This document shows positions 25,815 through 34,196 of a stretch of 36,395 bases of DNA, piece after piece (the stretch's first letter is position 1; each line of letters opens with the position of its first letter). Both the position numbers and the translations under genes were made by a program. The DNA is from an uncultured Pedobacter sp. (GTDB lineage Bacteria; Bacteroidota; Bacteroidia; Sphingobacteriales; Sphingobacteriaceae), in NCBI RefSeq assembly GCF_913776295.1, contig NZ_CAJYOJ010000083.1, forward strand, positions 1 through 36,395, given 5' to 3'. The notes beneath the pieces were generated by a model that saw nothing but the letters and a program-made list of their open reading frames with translations, was not told the origin of the DNA and ran no database searches.

Positions 25815-26912
25815 CTAAACCGTCCAGCTTTCACATTTCTCCAGAAAAAACTCATCCGCTTCTGCACCGATACCGATTTCTTCCGGTACGTCCAAAAAGT
25901 AACCATTATAGGTGAGTCCGCCAACAACGGGATCAGCCAGGTGGCCTAACAGTGCCGTATCTAAATCAAAAAACTCAACGTTAGGGCTGGCCAATGCGAA
26001 ATGCAGGTTGGCGCTTAAGGCAATCCGGCTTTCGAGCATACTGCCAATCATACATTTTACACCATGTTTTAGGGCTTCTTCATGTATTTTCTGCGCTTCT
26101 AAAATGCCGCCAGATTTTGAAAATTTAATGTTTAAGTAAGTGGTAGACTGGCTATTGATCAGTTTTCGGGCATCATGGTGGTTATAACAGCTTTCATCAG
26201 CCATCAGTTTAATCGGCGAATTTACATTCAGCTCGGGTAATTGATCATCATACCAGGTGCGCATAGGCTGTTCGCAGAATTCGATATTATATTTTTCCAG
26301 TTCGCCCAAAGCAAATAAAGCCTCATCAAAACTCCAGCCCTGGTTGGCATCCAGTCGTAAAATCAAATCTTCGCCCACTGCTTCGCGGATCTGTTTTACC
26401 CTTTCGATATCATCATGCACTTTTTTGCCCAGCTTAATTTTTAAAATCCGGCAACCCTGATCTTTATATTTCAAAGCGGTGTTGGCCATGCCCTCCGGCG
26501 TATCGATACCAATGGTCATATCGGTTTCTATCATGCGTTTGGTGCCGCCCAGGAATTTATAGAGCGGTAAGTTTGCATTTTTGGCGGCAATATCAAATAA
26601 TGCCATATCGAAAGCACTTTTTATAGTGGCGTTATGATCGGCATAACCCAATAAATCGTTCATCCGCTCCGGAATATCTAAGGGATCTTTACCTTTTAAA
26701 ATAGCGGCGAAATCTTTGGCCATGGCAATGCAGGTTTCCTGTGTTTCGCCCACAATCATCGGGAAAGCAGAGCATTCGCCAATGCCATGGATGCCCGTAT
26801 CAGTATAAATGCGGATCAATACGTTCTGGGCAAAATGCATGGTTCCGGTGGCAATTACAAAAGGTTCCATCGGGATGCTGAAACGGTATATTTCGGTATG
26901 GGTGATTTTCAT
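25815..26912 (-). CDS. Enolase-superfamily dipeptide epimerase
   Basis: 365 residues, cytosolic, of the mandelate racemase/muconate lactonising enzyme subgroup; best read as an L-Ala-D/L-Glu or related dipeptide epimerase used in recycling murein peptides. An N-terminal capping domain (to about 125) precedes the barrel. The active-site set is present: K158 and K160 in LKIKLG, metal ligands D188 (LRLDANQGW), E214 (CEQP) and D239 (MADES), and the second base K266 (IKFSKSGG). The C-terminal DLDTALLG supplies the usual specificity loop. Exact dipeptide specificity varies within Bacteroidota and cannot be read here. ATG start at 26912; the upstream region is a minisatellite. A neighbouring GH25 muramidase (upstream in the map) would fit a loose cell-wall theme but is not co-transcribed. 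Confidence 0.88.
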   Translation of the reverse strand: MKITHTEIYRFSIPMEPFVIATGTMHFAQNVLIRIYTDTGIHGIGECSAFPMIVGETQETCIAMAKDFAAILKGKDPLDIPERMNDLLGYADHNATIKSAFDMALFDIAAKNANLPLYKFLGGTKRMIETDMTIGIDTPEGMANTALKYKDQGCRILKIKLGKKVHDDIERVKQIREAVGEDLILRLDANQGWSFDEALFALGELEKYNIEFCEQPMRTWYDDQLPELNVNSPIKLMADESCYNHHDARKLINSQSTTYLNIKFSKSGGILEAQKIHEEALKHGVKCMIGSMLESRIALSANLHFALASPNVEFFDLDTALLGHLADPVVGGLTYNGYFLDVPEEIGIGAEADEFFLEKCESWTV

Positions 26913-26918
26913 GTTTTG

Positions 26919-27026
26919 AGGTTGAAGGCTGAAGGTTGAGGGTTTAGAGTGTAAGGTTTAGGGTGTAATGTTTAGGGTTTAGGGTGTAAGGTGGAAAGTA
27001 TAGGGTGTAAAGTTTAGGGTTTAGAG
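26919..27026. repeat. Telomere-like degenerate minisatellite
   Basis: Imperfect tandem copies of a TTTAGGGTGTAA / GGGTTTAGGG-type unit fill about 100 nt between the epimerase start and the broken YhcG gene, and run into the end of its reading frame. A related G/T-rich minisatellite occurs at 35883-36016. Such arrays are common between genes in this group; strand-slippage expansion is the likely origin. Confidence 0.75.
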
Positions 27027-27364
27027 ATTCCGAAACTTGATAAAAGCCGATAATGTGTCCAACTCAATTCGTGACGCACTGCGTCACGAATTGGAAATGA
27101 CTTGTAAAAGCCTCTTATATTTCGAAGATTGCTTTCATCAAAACCTTTCCCAAATTCCAAAGTTAATTGATTTGAAAGGGTCTTTAAGGTCGCAGCACCA
27201 TAATCTGCTCGCAATTTTCCCTGTTGCTCGTCCTCAATAATAAGCTTTCCGATTTGCCAATATGATTCTAGCAATGCAGAATTTGCCGCACGGAATACTT
27301 TCAAACGAGATTGGCTGATCATCGCCTTTATGGCATTAAATAAATCATTTTTGCTCAATTCCAT
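27014..27364 (-). pseudogene. Truncated YhcG/DUF1016 nuclease fragment
   Basis: 116 residues matching only the N-terminal DUF1016 domain of YhcG-type PDDEXK nucleases: SRLKVFRAANSALLESYWQI, DYGAATLKTLS, then FGKGFDESNLRNIRGFY and the conserved ELSWTHYRLL. Full-length relatives are about 330-370 residues, with the PD-(D/E)xK catalytic domain in the C-terminal part; it is missing here. The frame runs past RLLSSFG directly into the minisatellite and stops, so the gene was cut by, or recombined at, the repeat. ATG 27364 is intact, so a short peptide could still be made, but a nuclease activity is not expected. An interior 27-nt palindrome lies at 27066-27092. Confidence 0.8.
27066..27092. repeat. 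Perfect palindrome inside the YhcG fragment
   Basis: AATTCGTGACGCA (27066-27078) and TGCGTCACGAATT (27080-27092) are exact reverse complements around one base. It is in-frame within the YhcG remnant (IRDAVRHEL). It may reflect codon constraint, or a hairpin that helped the truncation. Confidence 0.6.
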
Positions 27365-27491
27365 TCCTCCAGATAGATTTCCAACTAAAGTATAAAAACA
27401 AAAACTAAATCGGAACAGGTTTGTAGATTATTAATAGATTTACGCCTCGAAATAAATTCCATTTTCCCTCTAACATTTTACATCATCCGTC

Positions 27492-29501
27492 ATGTCAGAT
27501 ACCAATAACTTAATCCACGCTTCCTCTCCATATTTGCTGCAACATGCCCATAACCCGGTTGATTGGTATGAGTGGGGAACGGAGGCATTAGAAAAGGCCA
27601 AAGCCGAAAACAAATTGATTCTGGTGAGTATTGGTTACTCGGCCTGCCATTGGTGCCATGTAATGGAGCGCGAAAGTTTCGAAAACCATGAAGTGGCCGA
27701 AGTGATGAACAGGCATTTTGTATGTATTAAAGTAGACCGGGAGGAACGTCCGGATATAGACCAGATTTATATGTACGCCATCCAACTCATGACCGGTAGT
27801 GGTGGCTGGCCTTTAAATTGTATCTGTTTGCCCGATCAGCGGCCAATTTATGGTGGCACTTATTTTAGGAAAAACGATTGGATCAATATTCTGGAAAATG
27901 TGGCTGCACTTTGGGCAAATGAACCTGATAAAGCCATTCAGTATGCTGAGCGCTTAACCTCAGGCATTAAAGACAGCGAAAAAATTATTGCATCGGTAAG
28001 CGAAGAAGAGTATACACACGAACATTTAACTGAAATTATCGAACCCTGGAAACGCCATTTCGACATCGGCTACGGAGGATATAACCGTGCCCCCAAATTT
28101 CCCTTGCCCAATAATTGGATCTTTTTATTGCGTTACGGTTTTTTAAAAGATGATGAAGCTGTTTTTACAGCGGTTTGCCACACGCTCGAAGAAATGAGCA
28201 GGGGCGGGATTTATGACCAGATTGGAGGCGGTTTTGCCCGTTATTCGGTTGATGACAGATGGCATGTGCCACATTTTGAAAAGATGCTTTATGATAATGC
28301 GCAGCTGATCAGTTTATATGCCGAGGCTTACCAGTGTACCAAATTCGACTCTTTTAAACAGACTGTGGTAGAAACCATTAATTGGGTGTTTGACGAAATG
28401 ACATCAACCGATGGCTTGTTTTATTCGGCACTGGATGCGGATAGCGAAGGAATAGAGGGTAAATTTTATGTTTGGGATAAAGCAGCATTTGATGAGGTTT
28501 TGGGAGAAGATGCCCAACTGATCGGCGCTTATTATAACGTTACGGAAGAAGGCAACTGGGAAGAAGAACAGACCAATATTTTACGGAAAACGATCAGCGA
28601 TGACGATCTGATCGCTCAGTTTGACATTTCGGCAGAAGTGTTAAACGATAAGGTAAATTCAGCTAAGCAAAAATTGTTAGCCGTTCGCAATAAAAGAATC
28701 AGGCCAGGTTTGGATGATAAGTGTTTAACCGCCTGGAACGGCATGATGATTAAAGCTTTGGCTGATGCTGCAGCCGTATTAAATCATCAGGCTTATTACG
28801 AAAAAGCCTCAACTGCAGCCCATTTTATCCTGGATCAATTAAAAACTGAAAATGGCGGCTTATACCGGAATTACAAAAACGGAAAGGCCTCTATTACGGG
28901 TTTCCTGGATGATTATGCTTTTTTCATAGAAGCATTAATTGCCCTTTACGAAGCTGATTTTAACGAACAATGGCTGGAAGAGGCAAAAACATTGACCGAT
29001 TATGTAATGGCCAATTTTACGGACCCGGATTCGCCGATGTTTTTTTATACCTCTGCAGAAAGTGAAGATTTAATAGCCCGCAAGCATGAAGTGATGGATA
29101 ATGTAATCCCCGCTTCGAACTCTGCCATGGCGCAGAATTTGCAAAAACTGGGCTTGCTGTTTGATCTGCAAGCCTATACCGAAAAAGCTTCAGCCATGCT
29201 TGCTGCAGTTCAGCCGAAGATTAAAAGTTACGGTTCTGCCTACTCCAACTGGGCCATCCAATTGCTGAACGAAATTTATGGCATAAACGAAATTGCCATT
29301 ACCGGATTAGAAACCGATGTGGTGAAACTGGAGTTGAGCGGGCATTATATTCCAAACAAAATTACATTAGGCGGAACAAAAAGTAACTTACCGCTGTTAA
29401 AAGGTAAGCAAAGCAATGAAACAAAAGTTTATATTTGCCGAAATAAAGTATGCCAGTTGCCGGTTAACACTGTTGAGGAAGCATTATTGTATGTACAATA
29501 A
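27492..29501 (+). CDS. Thioredoxin-domain protein of the YyaL/SSP411 (DUF255) family
   Basis: 669 residues. The N-terminal domain (HASSPYLLQHAHNPVDWYEW onward) is a thioredoxin fold with the CxxC-type motif C52-H-W-C55 (GYSACHWCHVM), followed by VDREERPDID and GGWPLNC. The rest, from about residue 190, is an (alpha/alpha)6-barrel like that of N-acylglucosamine epimerases and six-hairpin glycosidases (EEMSRGGIYDQIGGGFARYS, then HFEKMLYDNAQL, then LDDYAF). The family is conserved from bacteria to the mammalian spermatogenesis-associated protein 20; its substrate is unknown. No signal peptide. ATG start at 27492. It is followed 10 nt later by slyD, so the two probably form an operon of protein-folding or redox functions. 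Confidence 0.93.
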   Translation: MSDTNNLIHASSPYLLQHAHNPVDWYEWGTEALEKAKAENKLILVSIGYSACHWCHVMERESFENHEVAEVMNRHFVCIKVDREERPDIDQIYMYAIQLMTGSGGWPLNCICLPDQRPIYGGTYFRKNDWINILENVAALWANEPDKAIQYAERLTSGIKDSEKIIASVSEEEYTHEHLTEIIEPWKRHFDIGYGGYNRAPKFPLPNNWIFLLRYGFLKDDEAVFTAVCHTLEEMSRGGIYDQIGGGFARYSVDDRWHVPHFEKMLYDNAQLISLYAEAYQCTKFDSFKQTVVETINWVFDEMTSTDGLFYSALDADSEGIEGKFYVWDKAAFDEVLGEDAQLIGAYYNVTEEGNWEEEQTNILRKTISDDDLIAQFDISAEVLNDKVNSAKQKLLAVRNKRIRPGLDDKCLTAWNGMMIKALADAAAVLNHQAYYEKASTAAHFILDQLKTENGGLYRNYKNGKASITGFLDDYAFFIEALIALYEADFNEQWLEEAKTLTDYVMANFTDPDSPMFFYTSAESEDLIARKHEVMDNVIPASNSAMAQNLQKLGLLFDLQAYTEKASAMLAAVQPKIKSYGSAYSNWAIQLLNEIYGINEIAITGLETDVVKLELSGHYIPNKITLGGTKSNLPLLKGKQSNETKVYICRNKVCQLPVNTVEEALLYVQ

Positions 29502-29511
29502 ATAAATTTAA

Positions 29512-30018
29512 ATGAATATTTCACCAAACTCTGTAGTAGCGTTAACTTACGAATTACATACTACTAACGAAGAAGGACAACAAGTTTTTGTAGAAAAAGC
29601 TGACGAACAAAATCCTTTAGTATTTTTATATGGCGTTGGCATGATGCTGCCTAAATTTGAAGAGCATTTAACTGGTTTGAAAACCGGAGATGAATATTCA
29701 TTTGAGCTATCTGCAGCAGATGGTTATGGCGAGGTTGATCCGGGTGCTTTTGCCGATCTGCCAAAAACGATGTTTACCGAAGCCGGTGGCGAATTGCCAA
29801 ACGTTGGTGATGTGATTCCATTGCAGGATAACAACGGTAACCAGTTCAGGGCAGGTGTTACCGCTGTGCACGACGAGACCATCTCTGTAGATTTAAACCA
29901 CCCAATGGCTGGTAAAAATTTAATGTTTAGCGGTGTGATTTTAAATGTACGTGAAGCTACTCAGGATGAATTGGCCCACGGTCATGCGCATGGTGCTGAT
30001 GGACATTCAGGTCACTAG
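29512..30018 (+). CDS. slyD: FKBP-type peptidyl-prolyl isomerase SlyD
   Basis: 168-residue SlyD-type PPIase and chaperone, cytosolic. The FKBP domain is split by the IF (insert-in-flap) chaperone domain: VALTYELHT, then PLVFLYGVGMMLPKFEEHL, GDEYSFELSAADGYGE (flap), the IF segment about 80-120, and LNHPMAGKNLMFSGVIL, returning to the FKBP fold. The C-terminus is a short His-rich tail (HGHAHGADGHSGH), the nickel/zinc-binding tail seen in SlyD proteins. Start ATG 29512, 10 nt after the stop of the thioredoxin-domain gene. It ends just before a strong terminator. Confidence 0.93.
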   Translation: MNISPNSVVALTYELHTTNEEGQQVFVEKADEQNPLVFLYGVGMMLPKFEEHLTGLKTGDEYSFELSAADGYGEVDPGAFADLPKTMFTEAGGELPNVGDVIPLQDNNGNQFRAGVTAVHDETISVDLNHPMAGKNLMFSGVILNVREATQDELAHGHAHGADGHSGH

Positions 30019-30035
30019 TTGATATAAACGATTTT

Positions 30036-30089
30036 AAAGAAGTCAAGTTTAAATATTCGCTTTGCAATTTAAACTTGACTTCTTTTTTT
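30036..30089 (+). terminator. Strong intrinsic terminator after slyD
   Basis: AAAGAAGTCAAGTTTAAAT (30036-30054) is the exact reverse complement of ATTTAAACTTGACTTCTTT (30067-30085): a 19-bp stem with a 12-nt loop, followed by a T-run to 30089. It also stands at the convergent end of the Uma2 genes, and the A-run at its left can serve the minus strand. Confidence 0.88.
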
Positions 30090-30096
30090 ATAGCCT

Positions 30097-30726
30097 TTAA
30101 TCCTGAAAAACCTCTTCCAAAACGAGTTTAAGGCCGGGAATAATTTTAGTGGTCACCTCTTCACCTTCGGTAAGCATTTTGGTGGGCTGAAATTTGCCAT
30201 TTTCATCGAGAATATACCTGAAAAACGTTTTGTGTGTAGGGCTTACAATCCAATATTCTTTTACGCCGGCCTCTTCATAAACCTCGTATTTATTGATCAG
30301 CTCTTTTTTGTTATTCCCTGGTGATAAAATCTCGACGACAATATCGGGTGTACCGATACAGCCACGCTGATCTAATTTAGTTGGATCGCAAACCACCACA
30401 ATATCAGGTTGCACCACAGTGGAAATTTCTTTATCATCCTGCATTTTCCTGGCTAAACGTACATCAAAAGGCGCAGAATAAACACGACAGGACTTGCCTT
30501 TGAGCGCATTGTATATTGGACCGAAAATGTTGCCTGAAATTCCCTGGTGAATTCGCGAAGGGGCAGGGCTCATTTTAAATAACCGCCCTTTAATAATTTC
30601 CAAGCGCTCTTCAAATTCGAAGCGCATATAATCTGCATAACTGTATAAAGCAGAAAAATCAACCTCATTTAGCGTTTTGTACGCAGGTTGTTCATCTTCA
30701 GTTGGGTAAGGTTTAATATTTGTCAT
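30097..30726 (-). CDS. Uma2-family putative endonuclease, copy 2
   Basis: 209 residues of the Uma2 (DUF820) family, a PD-(D/E)xK-fold group; the biological role is unknown and members are multi-copy in cyanobacteria and Bacteroidota. The fold's core is seen as VVQPDIVVVCD (D108), then TPDIVVEILSPGN (E132) and EYWIVSP. About four fifths of residues are identical to the upstream copy, and the C-terminal half is nearly the same. It begins 6 nt after the stop of that copy, so they are co-transcribed. ATG start at 30726. Cytosolic. No methylase or other defence gene is next to it. Confidence 0.85.
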   Translation of the reverse strand: MTNIKPYPTEDEQPAYKTLNEVDFSALYSYADYMRFEFEERLEIIKGRLFKMSPAPSRIHQGISGNIFGPIYNALKGKSCRVYSAPFDVRLARKMQDDKEISTVVQPDIVVVCDPTKLDQRGCIGTPDIVVEILSPGNNKKELINKYEVYEEAGVKEYWIVSPTHKTFFRYILDENGKFQPTKMLTEGEEVTTKIIPGLKLVLEEVFQD

Positions 30727-30732
30727 ACACCA

Positions 30733-31362
30733 TTAGTCTTTAAATACTTCCTCCAGAATCAGCCTAAAACCAGGGATGATTTTGGTCGTTACCTCTTCAC
30801 CTTCGGTAAGCATTTTGGTGGGCTGAAATTTGCCGTTCTCACCGAGGATATACCTGAAAAATGTTTTGTGAGAAGGACTTACAATCCAATACTCTTTTAC
30901 ACCGGCTTCTTCGTAAACCTCGTATTTATTAATGAGTTCTTTTTTATTATTACCAGGTGATAAAATCTCGACCACTATATCCGGAGCGCCAATGCATCCA
31001 CGCTTATCGAGTTTAGATTGATCACAAACCACCACAATATCGGGCTGTACCACTGTGAAAACTTCTCTGTCAGCTTGTGTTTTCTTCGCTAATCGTACAT
31101 CAAAAGGGGCTGAGTACACTTCGCATGGATGACCATTTAACGCATTGTAAATTGGATTGAAAATTCTCCCGGATATTTTTTGATGTATCCTGGAAGGGGC
31201 AGGGATCATCTCGAAAATGTAACCTTTGATAATTTCTAAGCGTTCTTCAAATTCGAAGCGCATATAATCTGCATAACTGTAAGTAGCAGAAAAATCTATC
31301 TCGTTAAGGGTTTTAACCGGAGGTAGCTCATCTTCGGAAGGGTAGGATTTAACATTTTTCAT
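30733..31362 (-). CDS. Uma2-family putative endonuclease, copy 1
   Basis: 209 residues, the same length as copy 2 and clearly from a tandem duplication. Core motifs are VVQPDIVVVCD and APDIVVEILSPGN, with ELINKYEVYEEAGVKEYWIV shared without change. Differences cluster in the N-terminal half (for example IFEMIPAPSRIHQKISGRIF against LFKMSPAPSRIHQGISGNIF), where specificity might be set. ATG start at 31362. It is first in a two-gene operon and 42 nt downstream of the barrel-like gene, but with its own spacer. Role unknown; the nuclease assignment is by fold. Confidence 0.85.
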   Translation of the reverse strand: MKNVKSYPSEDELPPVKTLNEIDFSATYSYADYMRFEFEERLEIIKGYIFEMIPAPSRIHQKISGRIFNPIYNALNGHPCEVYSAPFDVRLAKKTQADREVFTVVQPDIVVVCDQSKLDKRGCIGAPDIVVEILSPGNNKKELINKYEVYEEAGVKEYWIVSPSHKTFFRYILGENGKFQPTKMLTEGEEVTTKIIPGFRLILEEVFKD

Positions 31363-31404
31363 ATATAAGGCGTTTAAACCAAATATACTAAATATCTTAG
31401 TTTT

Positions 31405-32646
31405 TTAAAAGTCGATTTTTAAACGCAATCCACCGTTGGTCAGGTTTAGGTTTTCTTTAGAGAAAGTTTTCATGGGCAACCTTAAAAACGGCTCAATAGC
31501 AATATTGTTCTTTTTGGAGATTTTTTGCTTGTAGCCAAACGAGAAATTGTAGAATCCGATGTATTTATCAGGATCTATGCTGGCTTCGGGTTGCGGCTCA
31601 ACCTTTTTTTCCTGTACAATCATGGTTTTAGAATCTGCGTAACCATTTACTGCGGGAGCAGCAAAACTTTGAACCTGATTAACGATGTAACTGTTTTGCT
31701 GCGAATTATTTAACACGGCAAGTGCAGAAACACCAACATTGGTATAAAGTTTATCGCTGATGTTGTATTTTAATTCTAAAGGCACATTGATTCCACGCAC
31801 TTTGGCATCTACCGAAGCTAAATTTTTACCTGATAAAGTTTGTGGCGCAGAAGCGTTTAATGATTCTGTTGTGCTGATTGATGCATAAGATACACCAGAG
31901 CTGATGGACAATTTACCGGCGATGGCATATGATAAAGAAAACCCATAATTCATGGTTACTTTATTGTCGTTACCCATAGCCGGGGCAACATATACATCGG
32001 GTTGCCATTTAGAGTTACCATTATTCGTTTTATCGGCAGGTTTCTGTTTGTTCACGTAAGTATCATGAGCCAGCAGTTTCTCAAAATCTGTTGGCATATT
32101 AATGGGCAGAGGTTTTTTCTTTTCCGTTAAAATGTCAAACGGTTTTGATTTCAAATCAGACAGATTGATCACCGAAAGATGATTGTCCAACTGCTTAAGG
32201 TTAGCTGGAGTGATTTCTTCAGAGGTGTTTAAGGCTGCATCATCATACTGTTGTTCGGTTTTAGCTGCTAAAATTTCATTAGTGATATTATTTTGATTAA
32301 CGGTTAGGCTACTTGTGATAATGGCATCTTTATCAACATCATTCAAAGATGGGCCTATGTTTTTTGGAGAAATTGAAATATCGGTATCTCCATGAGCAGA
32401 CTGATGATCGGTATTAGGTTTGGTTAGGGCAACATTTATTTGCTGATTGAAGTTTTTTTGCGCAAAAAATATAGCTCCGAAAATCAACACTAAGGCAGCA
32501 GCAGCCCACAAAGGCCAGAAAGTGAAATCTCTTTTCTTATTTTCTTGCTGCGAAAAGCGCTCCCACGCACCATTAGCATAAGCTTCCTCATGGCTTTGGA
32601 GTTGCGCGGTAATATGCTCAATTAATTCCTTATCCATTTTTTTCAT
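31405..32646 (-). CDS. Membrane-anchored beta-barrel-like partner of the ECF sigma factor
   Basis: 413 residues. The N-terminal 40 residues are cytosolic and charged (MDKELIEHITAQLQSHEEAY, ending GAWERF), resembling the sigma-binding segment of Bacteroidota anti-sigma-type proteins. One transmembrane helix follows (about 45-62, FWPLWAAAALVLIFGAIFFA), then a long polar Asn/Lys/Thr-rich linker (to about 215), and a C-terminal region with alternating strands (SLSYAIAGKLSISSGVSYA, VPLELKYNISDKLYTNVG, ending LRLKIDF), as in outer-membrane beta-barrel domains, including a terminal Phe. It overlaps the sigma gene by 17 nt, so they are translationally coupled. I read it as an anti-sigma-like sensor that could span both membranes; a periplasmic beta-sandwich is the alternative. 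Confidence 0.72.
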   Translation of the reverse strand: MKKMDKELIEHITAQLQSHEEAYANGAWERFSQQENKKRDFTFWPLWAAAALVLIFGAIFFAQKNFNQQINVALTKPNTDHQSAHGDTDISISPKNIGPSLNDVDKDAIITSSLTVNQNNITNEILAAKTEQQYDDAALNTSEEITPANLKQLDNHLSVINLSDLKSKPFDILTEKKKPLPINMPTDFEKLLAHDTYVNKQKPADKTNNGNSKWQPDVYVAPAMGNDNKVTMNYGFSLSYAIAGKLSISSGVSYASISTTESLNASAPQTLSGKNLASVDAKVRGINVPLELKYNISDKLYTNVGVSALAVLNNSQQNSYIVNQVQSFAAPAVNGYADSKTMIVQEKKVEPQPEASIDPDKYIGFYNFSFGYKQKISKKNNIAIEPFLRLPMKTFSKENLNLTNGGLRLKIDF

Positions 32647-33214
32647 ATGAATTGACCATGGTATTTAAGTAAAGGGTACGTAACTTATTTTTAGATCGCG
32701 TAAGATAAACACGACTGGAACTTTCAGGAATGTTTAACATTTTCGCAATTTCATCATGGGCAAAGCCCTCAATTTCGTATAAGTTAAATACCAGTCGTTG
32801 CGTATCTGGTAAGTGGTTTAGTAAATTCAAAATATCGTTAACGTGTAGTTCTGAAGCAACCGAAACCTGGGTAGCCGGATGTTCGCTTTCTGCCAGATCA
32901 TCCACATAAAACTGAGCTTTGGCACTGCGAAGCTTATCTATAGCCGTCCGCGAAGCAATCTGGGCAATCCAGCCTTTAAACGATCGTTGTAATTCTTCCG
33001 GATTCTTTGGTGCTTTGAAACCTCCAACATGTTTGAAAATCTTGATAAAACTGTCATTTACAAGTTCTTCACTATCTGAAGTATTTTTGGTATACCTTAA
33101 AATTATACCCATTAGATAGCCATAAAATGATTTATACATCATTTCTTTACAGCTATTGTCGTTTTTTACACAGCCTTTTAAAATTTCCTCAAAACTGAGT
33201 ATTTTTTTTATCAC
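32630..33214 (-). CDS. ECF-type RNA polymerase sigma factor
   Basis: 194 residues. Region 2 is seen as SEELVNDSFIKIFKHV and GWIAQIASRTAIDKLRSAK (promoter melting and -10 recognition); region 4 as LLNHLPDTQRLVFNLYEIEG, then FAHDEIAKMLNIPESSSRVYLTR (helix-turn-helix for -35 recognition). No sigma region 3 and no C-terminal extension, as expected for an extracytoplasmic-function sigma factor. The start codon is GTG at 33214, with the next ATG only at residue 25, inside region 2. The gene leads a two-gene operon with the overlapping membrane protein, its probable regulator. Target promoters are unknown. Confidence 0.9.
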   Translation of the reverse strand: MIKKILSFEEILKGCVKNDNSCKEMMYKSFYGYLMGIILRYTKNTSDSEELVNDSFIKIFKHVGGFKAPKNPEELQRSFKGWIAQIASRTAIDKLRSAKAQFYVDDLAESEHPATQVSVASELHVNDILNLLNHLPDTQRLVFNLYEIEGFAHDEIAKMLNIPESSSRVYLTRSKNKLRTLYLNTMVNSYEKNG

Positions 33215-33277
33215 CCTGTAAAGGACTATTGATTAAAGGTTTATCATACTTAATTTATGGTAAATTTAAGAAAATAA

Positions 33278-33299
33278 CACCGCCCAATTTTGGGCGGTG
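33278..33299 (-). terminator. Terminator of the DUF4397 gene
   Basis: CACCGCCCAA (33278-33287) pairs with TTGGGCGGTG (33290-33299) in a perfect 10-bp GC-rich stem. Reading leftward it is followed by TTATTTTCTT. It lies 35 nt after the stop of the DUF4397 gene and upstream of the sigma gene. Confidence 0.75.
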
Positions 33300-33333
33300 C
33301 CAATTTTCCTTTCCACAGGTAGAGAGAAATCTT

Positions 33334-34029
33334 CTATTTGTTCGTCATCACCGATAAGCCGAGTCCGGTACTATCGGTTTTGCTTGATAAGCCTTTGGCC
33401 CAGATGGTATAAATTTTACCTTTTTCAATTTTAACTGCTGGCAAACTTACCTTAACTGTTCCACCTTGTTTTAATTGAAAGGTATAACTGTCATTTGGTG
33501 CGATATTGCTAAAAGTTGTAAATTCTTTAAATGCCTTTGCAGTGAATAAGGGCGCATCTGTACCTGCAATGGCCAGATCAAATGCCGCAGAACCCGGACT
33601 TAAGTTGACGAAACGAACTTTGGCCTTATCGGTTTCAGGTGCTTTCAAATCATCCTCCAGGATCAAAAGTTTGGTTGATTTTAATGTATCTACCACGAAA
33701 ACCGAATAAAACGACCCTGATTTTAAAGTTGCATTCGCAGTAGTTAAATATTTTAAGGTATCCTTTTTTGCAACACCCACTAACCTGATGCCCGGATAAG
33801 CCGCATAGTAGCCAAGATCTTTAGTATAAGTGAAACTATTGATTTTTTGGTTATCCAAAATAAAATCAAGCGCAGCTGTACCCGGCGAGGCATGCACAAA
33901 GCCAATACCGGCAGCTTCTATCGGATCATTGTTAAAGTCTTTTTTACAGGCCGTTATGGTTAAAGTGATCGCAAGGAGAGAGAGGATAATTTTTGTCGTA
34001 ATGCTAAAATTTTTCAAATCCGTTTTCAT
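33334..34029 (-). CDS. DUF4397-domain lipoprotein
   Basis: 231 residues. A lipoprotein signal (hydrophobic IILSLLAITLTITAC, lipidated Cys near residue 28, then KKDF) is followed by a DUF4397 module with its hallmark FVHASPGTAALDFILDN, and a second copy VRFVNLSPGSAAFDLAIAG; this duplicated beta-sandwich is usual for the family. Surface or periplasmic, function unknown. The frame is open to 34074, but ATG 34029 (MKTDLKNFSI) directly precedes the signal sequence, so I chose it. Monocistronic, with a terminator at 33278-33299. Confidence 0.86.
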   Translation of the reverse strand: MKTDLKNFSITTKIILSLLAITLTITACKKDFNNDPIEAAGIGFVHASPGTAALDFILDNQKINSFTYTKDLGYYAAYPGIRLVGVAKKDTLKYLTTANATLKSGSFYSVFVVDTLKSTKLLILEDDLKAPETDKAKVRFVNLSPGSAAFDLAIAGTDAPLFTAKAFKEFTTFSNIAPNDSYTFQLKQGGTVKVSLPAVKIEKGKIYTIWAKGLSSKTDSTGLGLSVMTNK

Positions 34030-34147
34030 TTTAATGTTTAAATCAATTTCTGAACAAAATTGGTTAATGGCCATTAACGCTTTTTTCTTGTAAAACGATT
34101 AAGGCAATGAAAACGCTACAGTTGTTATAAGTTTTTTATAAAAGAAA

Positions 34148-34170
34148 AGCCACATGGTTTTCATGTGGCT
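34148..34170 (-). terminator. Terminator of the ABC-F gene
   Basis: AGCCACATG (34148-34156) and CATGTGGCT (34162-34170) form a perfect 9-bp stem with a 5-nt loop; leftward it is followed by TTTTCTTT. It lies 27 nt after the ABC-F stop. Confidence 0.8.
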
Positions 34171-34196
34171 CTAAAACAAATATTTTAAGCTTGAAA

